DNA of 64,000 nucleotides from Nonomuraea sp. SYSU D8015 (lineage in GTDB: Bacteria > Actinomycetota > Actinomycetes > Streptosporangiales > Streptosporangiaceae): the NCBI RefSeq assembly GCF_008065375.1, contig NZ_MU084033.1, positions 62,471 through 126,470 on the forward strand, read 5' to 3'. The notes below the pieces were generated by a model that saw only the letters and a list, made by a program, of their open reading frames with translations, ran no database searches and was not told the origin of the DNA. A program made the translations under genes and the position numbers. Shown here piece by piece: positions 9,467 through 17,999 of the stretch. Each line of letters starts with the position of its first letter. Within the stretch, counting starts at the first letter, position 1.

Positions 9467-9923
9467 ATCCCTCGTCGCGGGCGTGCATCAGGCGCGCGAG
9501 CAGGCGATGAGCACAGATCACGTTCGCTCCGGCACGAGCGTCGAAGACCGTGGCCAGCGGGCTACGCTGTCGCGCCATCGCGACGACAACCTCCAAGGCC
9601 GTGGCCTGGCCGTCAACACAGCAGTGCCCCACAAGGGGCAGCGCGGACAGCAGGTCGCCGATCGGGCGTTGGAGCCCCTCGGTCAAGATGCGGTCCCCGG
9701 TCTCCTCCGGAAAGACCCTGGCCAGGCTCGGGCTCTCCCGAAACGGCCATGGCAGCAACAAATCCAGCACGTCGGGCAGCGAGAGTGTTGCCTGCGGACG
9801 CCCGAAAGAGTCCAGGATCACGACTCCGGGGAGATTCCCGCGGACCATGACCGCCAGCACGTCCGTCAACTTCGCGTCGCACCGCACAGCCGGAAAGCCG
9901 TGCGCCAGATCGCGCGCGATCAT
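9435..9923 (-). CDS. CBS domain pair protein
   Basis: This 162-residue protein consists essentially of two CBS motifs. The first is AVRCDAKLTDVLAVMVRGNLP followed by GVVILDSFGRPQATLSLPDVLDLLLP; the second is the weaker VDGQATALEVVVAMARQRSPLATVFD. CBS pairs bind adenine nucleotides or other ligands and act as energy or ionic sensors. I prefer the ATG at 9923 because GAGAGG lies at a proper distance; a GTG at 9932 is possible. Two copies of the shared palindrome lie 111 and 151 bp upstream of this start, supporting membership in the same regulon as nfeD and the channel gene. It converges on, and overlaps, the PucR gene. Confidence 0.82.
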   Translation of the reverse strand: MIARDLAHGFPAVRCDAKLTDVLAVMVRGNLPGVVILDSFGRPQATLSLPDVLDLLLPWPFRESPSLARVFPEETGDRILTEGLQRPIGDLLSALPLVGHCCVDGQATALEVVVAMARQRSPLATVFDARAGANVICAHRLLARLMHARDEGFRGLEAECGS

Positions 9924-10033
9924 CTGACTCACCCTCTCAGCGCATGAAGCTGCATGAAGCGCTCAATGCCGATGCTGGCAAGCTTTGCGGCGGGACCACA
10001 ATGTGCGTGCGGACCCGTATGGGTCATCGTTTC

Positions 10034-10050
10034 TTGCCGTCGACCGGCAA
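10034..10050. promoter_or_regulatory. Palindromic operator candidate, site 5
   Basis: TTGCC-GTCGACC-GGCAA has perfect arms and lies upstream of the CBS gene. Confidence 0.6.
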
Positions 10051-10073
10051 ATCCTCAGACGTCTTGGTGACGG

Positions 10074-10090
10074 TTGCCCGTTCTCAGCAA
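10074..10090. promoter_or_regulatory. Palindromic operator candidate, site 6 (one mismatch)
   Basis: TTGCC-CGTTCTC-AGCAA has one arm mismatch (A for G) and lies 40 bp from site 5, centre to centre. Paired sites occur here as they do upstream of nfeD. Confidence 0.5.
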
Positions 10091-10225
10091 GAAGCCCTCC
10101 ACGAAACTACCGCGCGGCCATAGTGACCATTCACCGGGTAAATCCGTCTTGAGAAACATGGTTTCATCTGCGGCATTGGTCGAGCAGATCACGCAGTTCG
10201 CCTCTAGCGACTGGCTGAGGCGTCT

Positions 10226-10516
10226 ATGCTGCCCATGACTACTGTGGCGACGTCGAGGAATGCTGAGATCACCGTTGCTGCCCGCCAGGACCGGTGGCCT
10301 ACTGCTGAGCCCGCTCCCGCTCCTTCGGTCCCAAATGAGAAAACGACCTATGAGTTCGTTGAGCGGTTGGGTGTCGCCATAGCTGCAGGACCTTGGCTTC
10401 CTCTTGGGATCCTCGGTTCTTCCGAGATTGATGAGATCTCAGAGATTCGGAAGCGTCCGTTTATGAGAACCGCATACCGCCGGGGCCGGTCGGCAACCCA
10501 GATCAGCGCAATTTGA
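10226..10516 (+). CDS. Hypothetical short ORF
   Basis: A 96-residue open frame with no recognised domain and no clear ribosome binding site. It lies in a stretch with lower GC than its surroundings. It has no transmembrane segment and a basic C-terminus. It may be a chance frame in the 657 bp gap between the CBS gene and lnt. I see nothing else in that gap apart from operator sites 5 and 6. Confidence 0.2.
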   Translation: MLPMTTVATSRNAEITVAARQDRWPTAEPAPAPSVPNEKTTYEFVERLGVAIAAGPWLPLGILGSSEIDEISEIRKRPFMRTAYRRGRSATQISAI

Positions 10517-10580
10517 GCGGTTCCTGGCCTGGACAGCGGCCGGCGCGGTGACGGGCCGCCGGGCGGGGTAGCGGAGCGGT

Positions 10581-12094
10581 GTGCCGACCTCGTCCGTCAC
10601 CGCCCCGGCCGAACGCGCCGGCCTGGCGCGCCGCTGGGGTCCGCGCCTGCTGGCCGCCGTGACGGGCGCGTGCCTGGCCCTGGCCTTCCCCGCGGTGAAC
10701 GCCTGGTGGTGGGCGTGGTTCGGCCTCGTGCCGTTCCTGCTCCTGATGGCCGGCGGGGGGACGCTGCGTGAGGCGGGATGGCGGAGCTGGTGGGCGTCGG
10801 CGGGCTTCTTCGGGACGCTGCACCACTGGGTACTGCCGTTCCTGGGCGCGTTCTGGCCGCTGGCGGTGCTGGTCCTCGGGCTGGTGTGGGTGCCGTTCGG
10901 GCTGGTCGCCTACGGGCTGCTGCGGCGCGTCTCCCCGGCCGGGGCTGGGGTGGCGCTGCTGGTGCTGCCCTCGGTGTGGGTGGCCGTCGAGGCGCTGCGT
11001 TCGTGGCAGCACCTGGGCGGGACGTGGGGGCTGCTCGGGTCGAGTCAGTGGCAGGTGCGGCCGGTGCTGGGGCTGGCCGCGCTCGGCGGGGTGTGGCTGC
11101 TCAGCTTCACCTTGGTCGCGGTCAACGCCGGGCTCGCGATCGCGGTGCTGCCGCACGCGGGCCGGCGGGCCCGGCTGGTCGGCGGGGGAGTCGCCGTCGT
11201 GCTGGCCGCGCTCGCGGCGTGCTCCGGGCTGGTACGGCCTGAGCCCGTTGTGACGGGTGTCATGCGCGTGGCGGGGGTGCAGCCGGGCCCCGTGCCCGGT
11301 CCGGAGCGGCGCGTGGCCGCGCATCTCCGGCTGACCGGCGAGCTCGCCGGCCATGACCCTGACGTGGTGGTTGGGGCCAGAGCAGCGTCGCCCTCAACCT
11401 CGCCCGGCGCCCGGATGTGGACCGCCTGCTGCGCAGGGCAGCCGCCGAGGTGGGCGCCGACGTGCTGGTGAACGTGGACGCCGCGGATTCCTCCGGCCAG
11501 ATCACCAGGTCGGCCTACCAGTACACGCCGGACGGGGTCGCAGACACCTACGTCACGCAGCGACTGGTCCCCTTCGGCGAGTACATCCCGCTGCGGCCGG
11601 TGCTCGGCTGGATCGCGGGGCATACCGAGGCGGCCGAGCAAGACCGGATCGCCGGTGCCGGGCCGGCCGTGTTCGAGGTGGCAGGTCGCCGGGTGGGACC
11701 GCTGATCTCGTACGAATCGACCTTTCCGGACCTGCGGCGCGGCCTGGCCCGCAGGGGCGTGGACGTGACGATCACCCAGGGGTCGCTCACGACGTTCCAT
11801 GGGAGCTGGGCGCACGCGCAGCAGGCGAGCTTGGAGGCGCTGCGGGCGGTCGAGTCCGGCCGGCCGGCGGTGCTGGTCGAGGTGGACGGCACCTCGGCGG
11901 CGTTCGACGCGCGTGGCGCCCGGCTGGCCTGGTTCCCGCCCGAGTACCGCGGCGCGTTCGTGGTGGACGTGCCGCTGTCGGTTGAGGAGACGCGGTACGT
12001 GCGGCTGGGCGACTGGGTGCCCGCCCTGGCGGGCGGGATCACGCTCGCTGCCGGGGCCGCGGCAGCCGCCCGACGGATGACCGGCATCGACTGA
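10581..12094 (+). pseudogene. lnt: Frameshifted apolipoprotein N-acyltransferase (Lnt)
   Basis: The 5' part (10581 to about 11370) codes for the polytopic Lnt membrane domain, including the block LRSWQHLGGTWGLLGSSQW. The nitrilase-like part (about 11372-12094) continues in another frame (LVPFGEYIPL, GPLISYESTFPDL). A shift at about 11370 separates them, in the catalytic-Glu segment. By eye, the three positions equivalent to the E. coli triad Glu267, Lys335 and Cys387 read Gln (11378), Thr (11555) and Ser (11708). Lnt transfers the third acyl chain to lipoprotein N-termini. This copy appears inactivated by frameshift and possibly by active-site loss. A sequencing error could explain the shift but not three substitutions. 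The start is GTG at 10581. Confidence 0.75.
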
Positions 12095-12225
12095 TCGAAG
12101 CTTGTGACGCCACCACGACTCACATCGACAAACTCGGCGCGGCGGGCTTCAGCTTCCCCCGGCTGCTGGTGATGCTGCTGATTCCGGTGGCAATGTGCCG
12201 GATCGGCAGGGGCTCGGCATTCTCG

Positions 12226-12405
12226 TCAGCTGCGCTTTCCCGGCCAATCTGGGCGGTCCTCGACAGGCAGCGTACGGGAGGCGGCGCGGCGGCGGACGGC
12301 GGCATGGGACCGCCGCGGTGGAACCCACAGCGCAGCGGCACTGATGACCGCGGACAAGATCAGCAGAATGCCCGCCAGGATCTCCAGCAGCACAGTGATC
12401 GACAT
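12226..12405 (-). CDS. Small membrane protein, hypothetical
   Basis: A 59-residue protein with one N-terminal transmembrane helix (MSITVLLEILAGILLILSAV, continuing to about residue 25) and an Arg-rich cytoplasmic tail. The ATG at 12405 is preceded by a GGGGGAG ribosome binding site. I do not recognise the family. It lies alone between the broken lnt and terC. Confidence 0.45.
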   Translation of the reverse strand: MSITVLLEILAGILLILSAVISAAALWVPPRRSHAAVRRRAASRTLPVEDRPDWPGKRS

Positions 12406-12819
12406 GAGGACTCCCCCTCGGCCTCGCCTGAAGGTACGGCCATAAGGACGAAGGTCTTCCCGCACCCTCCGCCTCGGCAGCCGTGCCAGCAGAGGCCGCG
12501 GCCGGAGGGCCATCCCGCCGGGCCTGTCCAGGCGTGGAGACCGTGATGACGGCCGGGATGTCCGACGGCGGGTACTCCCCTAACGTGCTCCTTCCACTAT
12601 CGGCCCAGCTCATGGAGCCGGTCAAACGCTTGGCGATCGCCCTCAAGGGAGCCGCCGAAGTGGAGCTGACCAGGAGGTTCGCCTAGCCTGGAAGGGCGAG
12701 GGGAGTACTTCCCAAGAGCCGGCCCGGTCAGTACGGGCGTGACCTCGTCCCCGGGCGGCCGCCCGCACGGTGGTGGGTGAAGGAGACCTCGAACGGCCCG
12801 TCCGGTTCGAGGAGGTTCC

Positions 12820-13851
12820 ATGCCCGCCCCAACGACTCTGATGATGGCTGCCCCGCTGGAGACGATCGCCTCGCCGCTGCTGTGGGCGATCACCGTTGGC
12901 TGCCTGGCGCTGCTGCTGGGCGCGGATTTCATCGTGACGCGCCGCCCGCACGAGGTGCGGATGCGGGAGGCGGTGGGCTGGTCGGTCTTCTACCTGGCGC
13001 TTCCCCTGCTGTTCGGCCTCTACGTGTGGCGTGCGTTCGGGTCGCAGGCGTCGGTGGAGTTCTACACCGGTTACGTGGTGGAGAAGTCGTTGTCGGTGGA
13101 CAACCTCTTCGTGTTCATGCTGCTGCTGGCGGCCTTCGCGGTGCCCCGCGAGCTGGCCCAGCGGGTGCTGCTGTACGGCATCATCGGGGCACTAGCGCTG
13201 CGCGCGGTCTTCATCGCCCTGGGCGCGGCCGCACTGCAGAGCGGCACCTGGGCGTTCCTGCTGTTCGGCGCCATCCTGATCGTCACCGCGGGGAAGATCC
13301 TCGCCGATGCGCTGAGCGGCAAGGAACAGGAGGTGGACATCTCCTCCATGCGCTCGGTCCGCCTGCTGCGGCGCTTCATGCCGGTCACCGGCGACTACCG
13401 CGGCTCCCGCCTGATGGTCCGCGAGCACGGCCGGCGCGCCCTGACCCCGCTGGCGCTGGCCATCGTGGCCGTCTTCGCCACCGACATCGTCTTCGCCGTC
13501 GATTCGGTGCCCGCGGTGTACGGCGTGACCGACGACCCCTTCCTCGTCTTCGCCACCAACGCCTTCGCCCTGCTAGGCCTGCGGGCGCTGTACTTCGTGC
13601 TGCTGGGCGTGCTGGAGAAGCTGCGTCACCTCAACCACGGGCTCGGCGTCATCTTGGGGTTCATCGGGCTCAAACTCCTCCTGCACTGGGCGCACGGCAT
13701 CTGGCCCGCCGTCCCGGAGATCCCCACCTTGGTCTCGCTCGGGGTCATCATCGTGGTCTTGACGACCGTCACGATCACGAGCGTGCACGCCAACCGCCGC
13801 GATGCCCGCCGCGATGCCCGACGTGCCACCGTCCCGCCCTCGGACGGTTGA
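12820..13851 (+). CDS. TerC/Alx family integral membrane protein
   Basis: The 343-residue protein has about nine transmembrane helices and the TerC signatures: EKSLSVDNLFVFMLLL near residue 88 and FATDIVFAVDSVPAVYG near 220, each with the conserved acidic Asp pair, plus NAFALLGLRALYF. Family members act in metal efflux (Mn2+ in several bacteria), tellurite resistance and membrane protein folding under metal stress. The start at 12820 has GGAGG at good spacing. The C-terminus is a short Arg/Asp-rich tail. It appears to be a single-gene unit and intact, in contrast to its neighbours on both sides. Confidence 0.93.
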   Translation: MPAPTTLMMAAPLETIASPLLWAITVGCLALLLGADFIVTRRPHEVRMREAVGWSVFYLALPLLFGLYVWRAFGSQASVEFYTGYVVEKSLSVDNLFVFMLLLAAFAVPRELAQRVLLYGIIGALALRAVFIALGAAALQSGTWAFLLFGAILIVTAGKILADALSGKEQEVDISSMRSVRLLRRFMPVTGDYRGSRLMVREHGRRALTPLALAIVAVFATDIVFAVDSVPAVYGVTDDPFLVFATNAFALLGLRALYFVLLGVLEKLRHLNHGLGVILGFIGLKLLLHWAHGIWPAVPEIPTLVSLGVIIVVLTTVTITSVHANRRDARRDARRATVPPSDG

Positions 13852-14034
13852 TCCGCGCGGCGCCCGGTTTCGGATTCGAAGCCATTTCAAGATCGGCTCA
13901 CGGCCTGTGTGCTGGGCCTGCGCGACGGTCTGCGCCAAGCCCTCTCACGTCACCCGAGCTTGCGCAGTCACACGCCCCCGCCCGCCGCCTCTTTCTGACA
14001 TACACGGCTACCGCACCACTCAGGCATACCGGTA

Positions 14035-14660
14035 GGGAGCCGATCACCACCATCAACATGGAGGTCCGCTGCGGAAGGCGATGTCCCCCACGACCAGGTT
14101 CAGCGCGTCCAGGCTGTTGCCTCCGATGACCGCCGCGATGGCCAGCGTCATCGCGCCGTACGGCGCCTGGCTGGCCATGGATGAGTTTCAGCCCGCCGGC
14201 GTACAAGGCGACCATGACCACGGACGCCCGATGCATGCCGAACACGGTGACCTGCGGGCTGAAGGAAGCCGGCAACGCGACGCTGAGCAGCATGATAAGT
14301 AGGCAGCCGACAGCAGGTTCTGTACCGAGGCTGCGGCATGCTCCAGAGCGGCGCGCCGATAGGCGACATCTGCGGCCACGATCGCCACCGTCTGGGCCGC
14401 GATTCCGCCCACCGCGTTGTCTAGGCCAGCTGCGGCTGCCCGTCGGCCGCGCTCACGCCCGTCATGACGATGCCGGACAGGGAGGTGGCGGCGGCGAAGA
14501 CCACCGCCCCGAACAATGCCTCGCCCCAGCCGGCAGATCCGCCAGCGCGTCACCAAGACCGACCAACCGCACGCTGCACGCCATGGTGAGGACCGCGGCC
14601 AGCAGGAAGATCGCGACCGCCCAGGCCAACGGCCACGTCTGCCCCGTCACTGGCAACCCT
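14035..14660 (-). pseudogene. Decayed CaCA-type Na+/Ca2+ (cation) exchanger
   Basis: Minus-strand pieces in different frames reconstruct parts of a CaCA-family antiporter. They are [18 protein letters not shown] and [16 protein letters not shown] (5' end near 14660); [35 protein letters not shown] followed by [19 protein letters not shown]; and, after an apparent deletion, GAMTLAIAAVIGGNSLDALN followed by LVVGDIAFR. The last block is the alpha-2 repeat core with GGNxxD. Most of the sequence between the two alpha repeats is missing, and at least two frame changes are needed. The gene should be non-functional. Confidence 0.65.
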
Positions 14661-15026
14661 CAACATCCACAGGCATGCTCGCGCAGTTGGTGCTCACCGA
14701 ACTGGCCACCCTTGTGCACCGGCCGTTCACGATGGAGCGGCGCCCCACGAGCCGCCTGCCGGGAGCGTCCCAGGGCGCGAAACCCGCCCGTCCTACGCCG
14801 GGTTTCGGCGGAACTCGTAGGGTACGGATTCGGCGCCGCCGGGCGGCTCGGCGCTGGCCGCCCGCTTTGGCACGCCACCTTGCCGACCGGCGTGGCCGCT
14901 ATCGCAGGGCAGCCGGCTCCATCGCGGTCGCCTTAGATCGTCGCTGTCTCTGGAGCCAGGAGGAAAGAGTGTGCAGTGTTGTGCCTGGAGCCGCGGCCCA
15001 CAGCCGTCGGGCAAGCACCAATGAGC
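14661..15026. other. Intergenic stretch without a supported gene
   Basis: Between the 5' end of the exchanger pseudogene and the 3' end of the GH15 gene. Open frames exist on both strands but are low-complexity and show no family signature, start context or hairpin with a T run. Confidence 0.4.
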
Positions 15027-16883
15027 TCATCGGATCTTCTTGGCAGACCGCCGGGCGGCGAGGCGTCGGGTCAGGTTGATGCCGGAGGAGATGACCCCGA
15101 TGTGGCTGAACGCCTGCGGGTAGTTGCCGAGAAAAGCGCCGCTGCCGGGATCGATCTCCTCGGGAAGCAGGCCCAGATTTCCGGCGCGGGCGCACAGTGA
15201 CTCGTACAGGTCCATCGCCGCATCCAGCCTTCCTTGTGCGGCGAGGTTGTCGACCAGCCAGAAGCTGCACAGCAGGAAGGCTCCTTCGTGTCCGGGCAGC
15301 CCGTCGGGTGAGTGTTCGGGCAGGTAGCGGTAGAGGAGCCCGTGGCCAGCACCGAGATGCTCGCTCACGGCACGCGTGGTGGCGATCATGCGTGGGTGGT
15401 CGGCGGGTATGACGCGCCGCAGCGGCAGGGCCAGCAGGCTGGCGTCCAGCCCGCCGCCGCCGAGCCGTTCGGTGAGGGTGCCGATCTCGTCGTCCCAGGC
15501 GTCGGTCACTATCTCCTCGCGCAGCTGATCCGCGTGAGCGGCCCAGCCCGTGGCGTCGCCCGGCAGCCCGCGCCGGCGGGCCAGCCGGGCGGCGCGGTCG
15601 AGGGCTACCTGGCACATCGCGACAGAGTAGGTGAATCGCCGGCCGGGGCTGCGGACCTCCCAGATGCCGTGGTCGGGCTCGTGTGCCTTCGTCCATGCGG
15701 TGTCGGCGAGGGTGGCGAGCTGGGACCACAGGTGCGGGTCGAGGTTCCCGCCGCCGGCGGACCATTGGTAGGCGCAGTCCAAGATCTCTCCGTAGACATC
15801 GTGCTGCGACTGGCCAGCGGCTGCGTTTCCCCACCGCACCGGCGCCGATCCGCGATAACCCTCCAGATCGGGATCAACGCGTTCGGGCGGCGGCTTTCTG
15901 CCGTCGAGGTCGTAGACCACGCGGGCTCGGCCTTCACGCTCAACGGCGTCAAGCACCCAGCCGAGGAACCGTTCGGCCTCATACGGCAGGCCGATACGGC
16001 GCAGTGCGTACACGGTGAAGGCGGCGTCGCGGACCCAGGTGTAGCGGTAGTCCCAGTTGCGCTCGCCGCCGATCTCCTCCGGCAGGCTGGAGGTGGGTGC
16101 GGCGACGATCGCGCCGTTGGGCAGCTGGTCGAGAAGCTTGAGCGTCAGCGCTGATCGGCGCACCATCTCCCGTTGTGGGCCGTCATAGTCGATCAGCCCG
16201 GCCCAGCGCCGCCATGCCGTGGTGGTCGCCGCCAGCATCCGTTGCCGCTCCGGCCGTTCCTGGCGGGCCGAACCCGGCCCCCACCGCAGCACCATGTCGG
16301 CCTGCTGCCCGGCCTCCAAGACGACCGCAGCCTCCAGGAGAAGCGGAGGGTCGGCCACCAGGTACAGCTCGACGTCGCCTTGGGTGTGCGGGCGTAGCAG
16401 CCACCCGCCCCCGGAAACGGTCACCCGCTCCCCGCCCCGCAGGTGGACCCGCGGATGCACGGCCACGTGCCCGGAGGCCACGGCGAGGTGACGCAGCAAC
16501 TCCCCGCGACCGGGCGCTGCTTCCTCCTCCAGCCGGGCATGGGGGTGCAGGACGAAGGCGTCGGTCACTGTCACGACACCGGTCGCGGTCCGGGCAGTGG
16601 TCACGACCACGCCGGAGTCGGGCAGGTAGGACTGCTCGGCCTCGACAACCGGGTCCCTCAGCAGTTGGATAGCGCCACCCCGGCCGGAATCCAGCAGGCC
16701 ACAGACCAGCGGCGGAGAGTCGAACCGCGGCACGCACAGCCATCGGATGGCCGTGTCCCGCCCTACCAGCGCGCACCCTTGCCCGTCGCCGATCAGAGCA
16801 TGATCGGCGATCGGCAGGTAGCCGTCGACGCTCTGCAAGGGACGCAGAACCGGCCAGGAGGTCTGCCTGGGAGTCTCACGCAT
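15027..16883 (-). CDS. Glycoside hydrolase family 15 protein (glucoamylase/trehalase-like)
   Basis: This 618-residue cytoplasmic GH15 protein has an N-terminal beta-sandwich (about residues 15-215) beginning with the actinobacterial GH15 pattern YLPIADHALIGDG and RDTAIRWLCVPRFDSPP. An (alpha/alpha)6 barrel follows. The putative catalytic Glu residues lie in SLPEEIGGERNWDYRYTWVR and LLPEEIDPGSGAFLGNYPQA, both conserved. Members are glucoamylases or, in mycobacteria, trehalases. There is no signal peptide, so an internal substrate (glycogen, maltodextrin or trehalose) is likely. The ATG at 16883 has AGGAAGG upstream. The length is normal for the family. Confidence 0.92.
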   Translation of the reverse strand: MRETPRQTSWPVLRPLQSVDGYLPIADHALIGDGQGCALVGRDTAIRWLCVPRFDSPPLVCGLLDSGRGGAIQLLRDPVVEAEQSYLPDSGVVVTTARTATGVVTVTDAFVLHPHARLEEEAAPGRGELLRHLAVASGHVAVHPRVHLRGGERVTVSGGGWLLRPHTQGDVELYLVADPPLLLEAAVVLEAGQQADMVLRWGPGSARQERPERQRMLAATTTAWRRWAGLIDYDGPQREMVRRSALTLKLLDQLPNGAIVAAPTSSLPEEIGGERNWDYRYTWVRDAAFTVYALRRIGLPYEAERFLGWVLDAVEREGRARVVYDLDGRKPPPERVDPDLEGYRGSAPVRWGNAAAGQSQHDVYGEILDCAYQWSAGGGNLDPHLWSQLATLADTAWTKAHEPDHGIWEVRSPGRRFTYSVAMCQVALDRAARLARRRGLPGDATGWAAHADQLREEIVTDAWDDEIGTLTERLGGGGLDASLLALPLRRVIPADHPRMIATTRAVSEHLGAGHGLLYRYLPEHSPDGLPGHEGAFLLCSFWLVDNLAAQGRLDAAMDLYESLCARAGNLGLLPEEIDPGSGAFLGNYPQAFSHIGVISSGINLTRRLAARRSAKKIR

Positions 16884-16939
16884 CCGCTGCCTTCCTGTGG
16901 CTCAGTCGGCCGATCGGCGACCGGCGTGGGCGCACCGAG

Positions 16940-17347
16940 CTAGGCTCCCTGCTGCGGAGCGCTTTGGCTGGGCGCCTCTGGCGCTTCGGATGATGGCTGA
17001 AGGCCGGGCAGCAAGGCAGTGACTGCCTGTTCTGTGTCCCGGCAGGCTGCATGCAGATGCGGCAGTGCTCGCGGCTGTCGCGATGCTCGGCACAGGAGTC
17101 GCCGCAGGTCTTCGTCGCCTCGATCGTGGCCTCAGCCTGCGCCCGGGTCAGGTGGGCGTCGTAGCCGGTGTGCCGGGACAGGAGGGCCGCCGTGGTTGTG
17201 CAGATGGCGGCGCAGTCCAGGTTGTCGCGAATGCGGTAGCTGATCGGAGCTTTCCGATAGGCAGGCGTCCGCGCACGCGGTGCAGGCCTGCGCGCACGCG
17301 GTAAGGCTGTCGATCACCGAGGCCACACACCCTCCACTGCGTCGCAT
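16940..17347 (-). pseudogene. Frameshifted four-helix bundle copper-binding protein
   Basis: The start at 17347 gives SLTACAQACTACADACLSE, the Cys-rich first helix of the four-helix copper-binding (Csp/DUF326) family. A frame change near 17236 is needed to continue with RIRDNLDCAAICTTTAALLS, RHTGYDAHLTR and CGDSCAEHR...EHCRICMQ. A second change near 17045 restores ACRDTEQAVTALL to the stop at 16940. With both shifts repaired the protein would be of usual length with the expected spaced Cys and His residues that store Cu(I). As read it ends early, so it is probably dead. Confidence 0.72.
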
Positions 17348-17380
17348 GCCCCTTACCCCTCTGTCCGGCCCTATACCTAC

Positions 17381-17495
17381 GGGAAGCCCTTGCCGGGCTT
17401 ACGCCCGGATGCCCAGCGTCCCCTCCTTGACGGGGGAGCCCGGCGGCCAGTTCTACCCAGCCTGTGCTGGTTCGCCAGACAGGCAAGGGCTTCCC
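17381..17495. repeat. Perfect 14-bp inverted repeat upstream of the BON gene
   Basis: GGGAAGCCCTTGCC at 17381-17394 is the exact reverse complement of GGCAAGGGCTTCCC at 17482-17495, with 87 bases between. The left arm also begins a compact local hairpin, AAGCCC-TTGCC-GGGCTT. It lies between the copper-protein remnant and the BON gene. It could be the two ends of a very small excised or nonautonomous element, or two binding sites; no transposase is present. Confidence 0.5.
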
Positions 17496-17580
17496 AGCTC
17501 AGGTGCCCGGGCGGATGTATGGGGTCGCGCGATTCGGGCAAGCGAGGCCGCGAATGGACACCAACACTCAAGGAGCGACC

Positions 17581-17886
17581 ATGTATCCACTCGGTCGCCG
17601 CAGCTACCCTGACGAACGCTACTACTACGGCTGGTGGGGCGCACCTGTGGCCATAGAGCCCACTGATGGCGAGATCAAGTCCCGTATCGTCCACCGGCTA
17701 CGCCAGAATCCGCACACCAAGGACAGCGACCTCAAAGTCGACGTCAAACAGCGTGTGGTGATCTTGGGCGGTGAGGTCCCATCCTGGCTGGCCAAGCGGG
17801 CGGCCGGGGACGATGCTTGGGATACCGATGGTGTCGTCGACGTCAGCAACCAGATACAGATCCGGCCGGGCCCACAGACCACCTAA
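17581..17886 (+). CDS. BON domain protein
   Basis: The 101-residue protein has a Tyr/Trp-rich N-terminus (RRSYPDERYYYGWWGAP) and a BON-type domain: DGEIKSRIVHRLRQNP, then LKVDVKQRVVILGGEVPSWL, then AWDTDGVVDVSNQIQI. BON domains bind membranes or ligands and occur in osmotic-shock and stress proteins. It has no signal peptide. The ATG at 17581 is preceded by AAGGAG; an in-frame ATG at 17554 is less well placed. The 14-bp inverted repeat lies upstream and may matter for its transcription. Confidence 0.82.
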   Translation: MYPLGRRSYPDERYYYGWWGAPVAIEPTDGEIKSRIVHRLRQNPHTKDSDLKVDVKQRVVILGGEVPSWLAKRAAGDDAWDTDGVVDVSNQIQIRPGPQTT

Positions 17887-17999
17887 TGGGCAGCGCGACA
17901 GCGTCAAACTCTTCCCGGTCGGCACCAAGCCTCCCGCTGCCACCGGGTGCCGCGGGCTCGGCTGCGTACCCCGGAAATGAAGGGGAGCGGAGGTGCGTC

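Noticed and set aside
12483..12686. Plus-strand short frame upstream of terC
   Set aside because: No ribosome binding site and no recognised pattern; the opposite strand has a better-supported small membrane protein next to it.
17860..17886. Overlapping start of a 248-codon frame at 17817 for the permease chimera
   Set aside because: The ATG at 18000 has a GGAG site and begins the recognisable MAHRHHF segment; the earlier part overlaps the BON gene.
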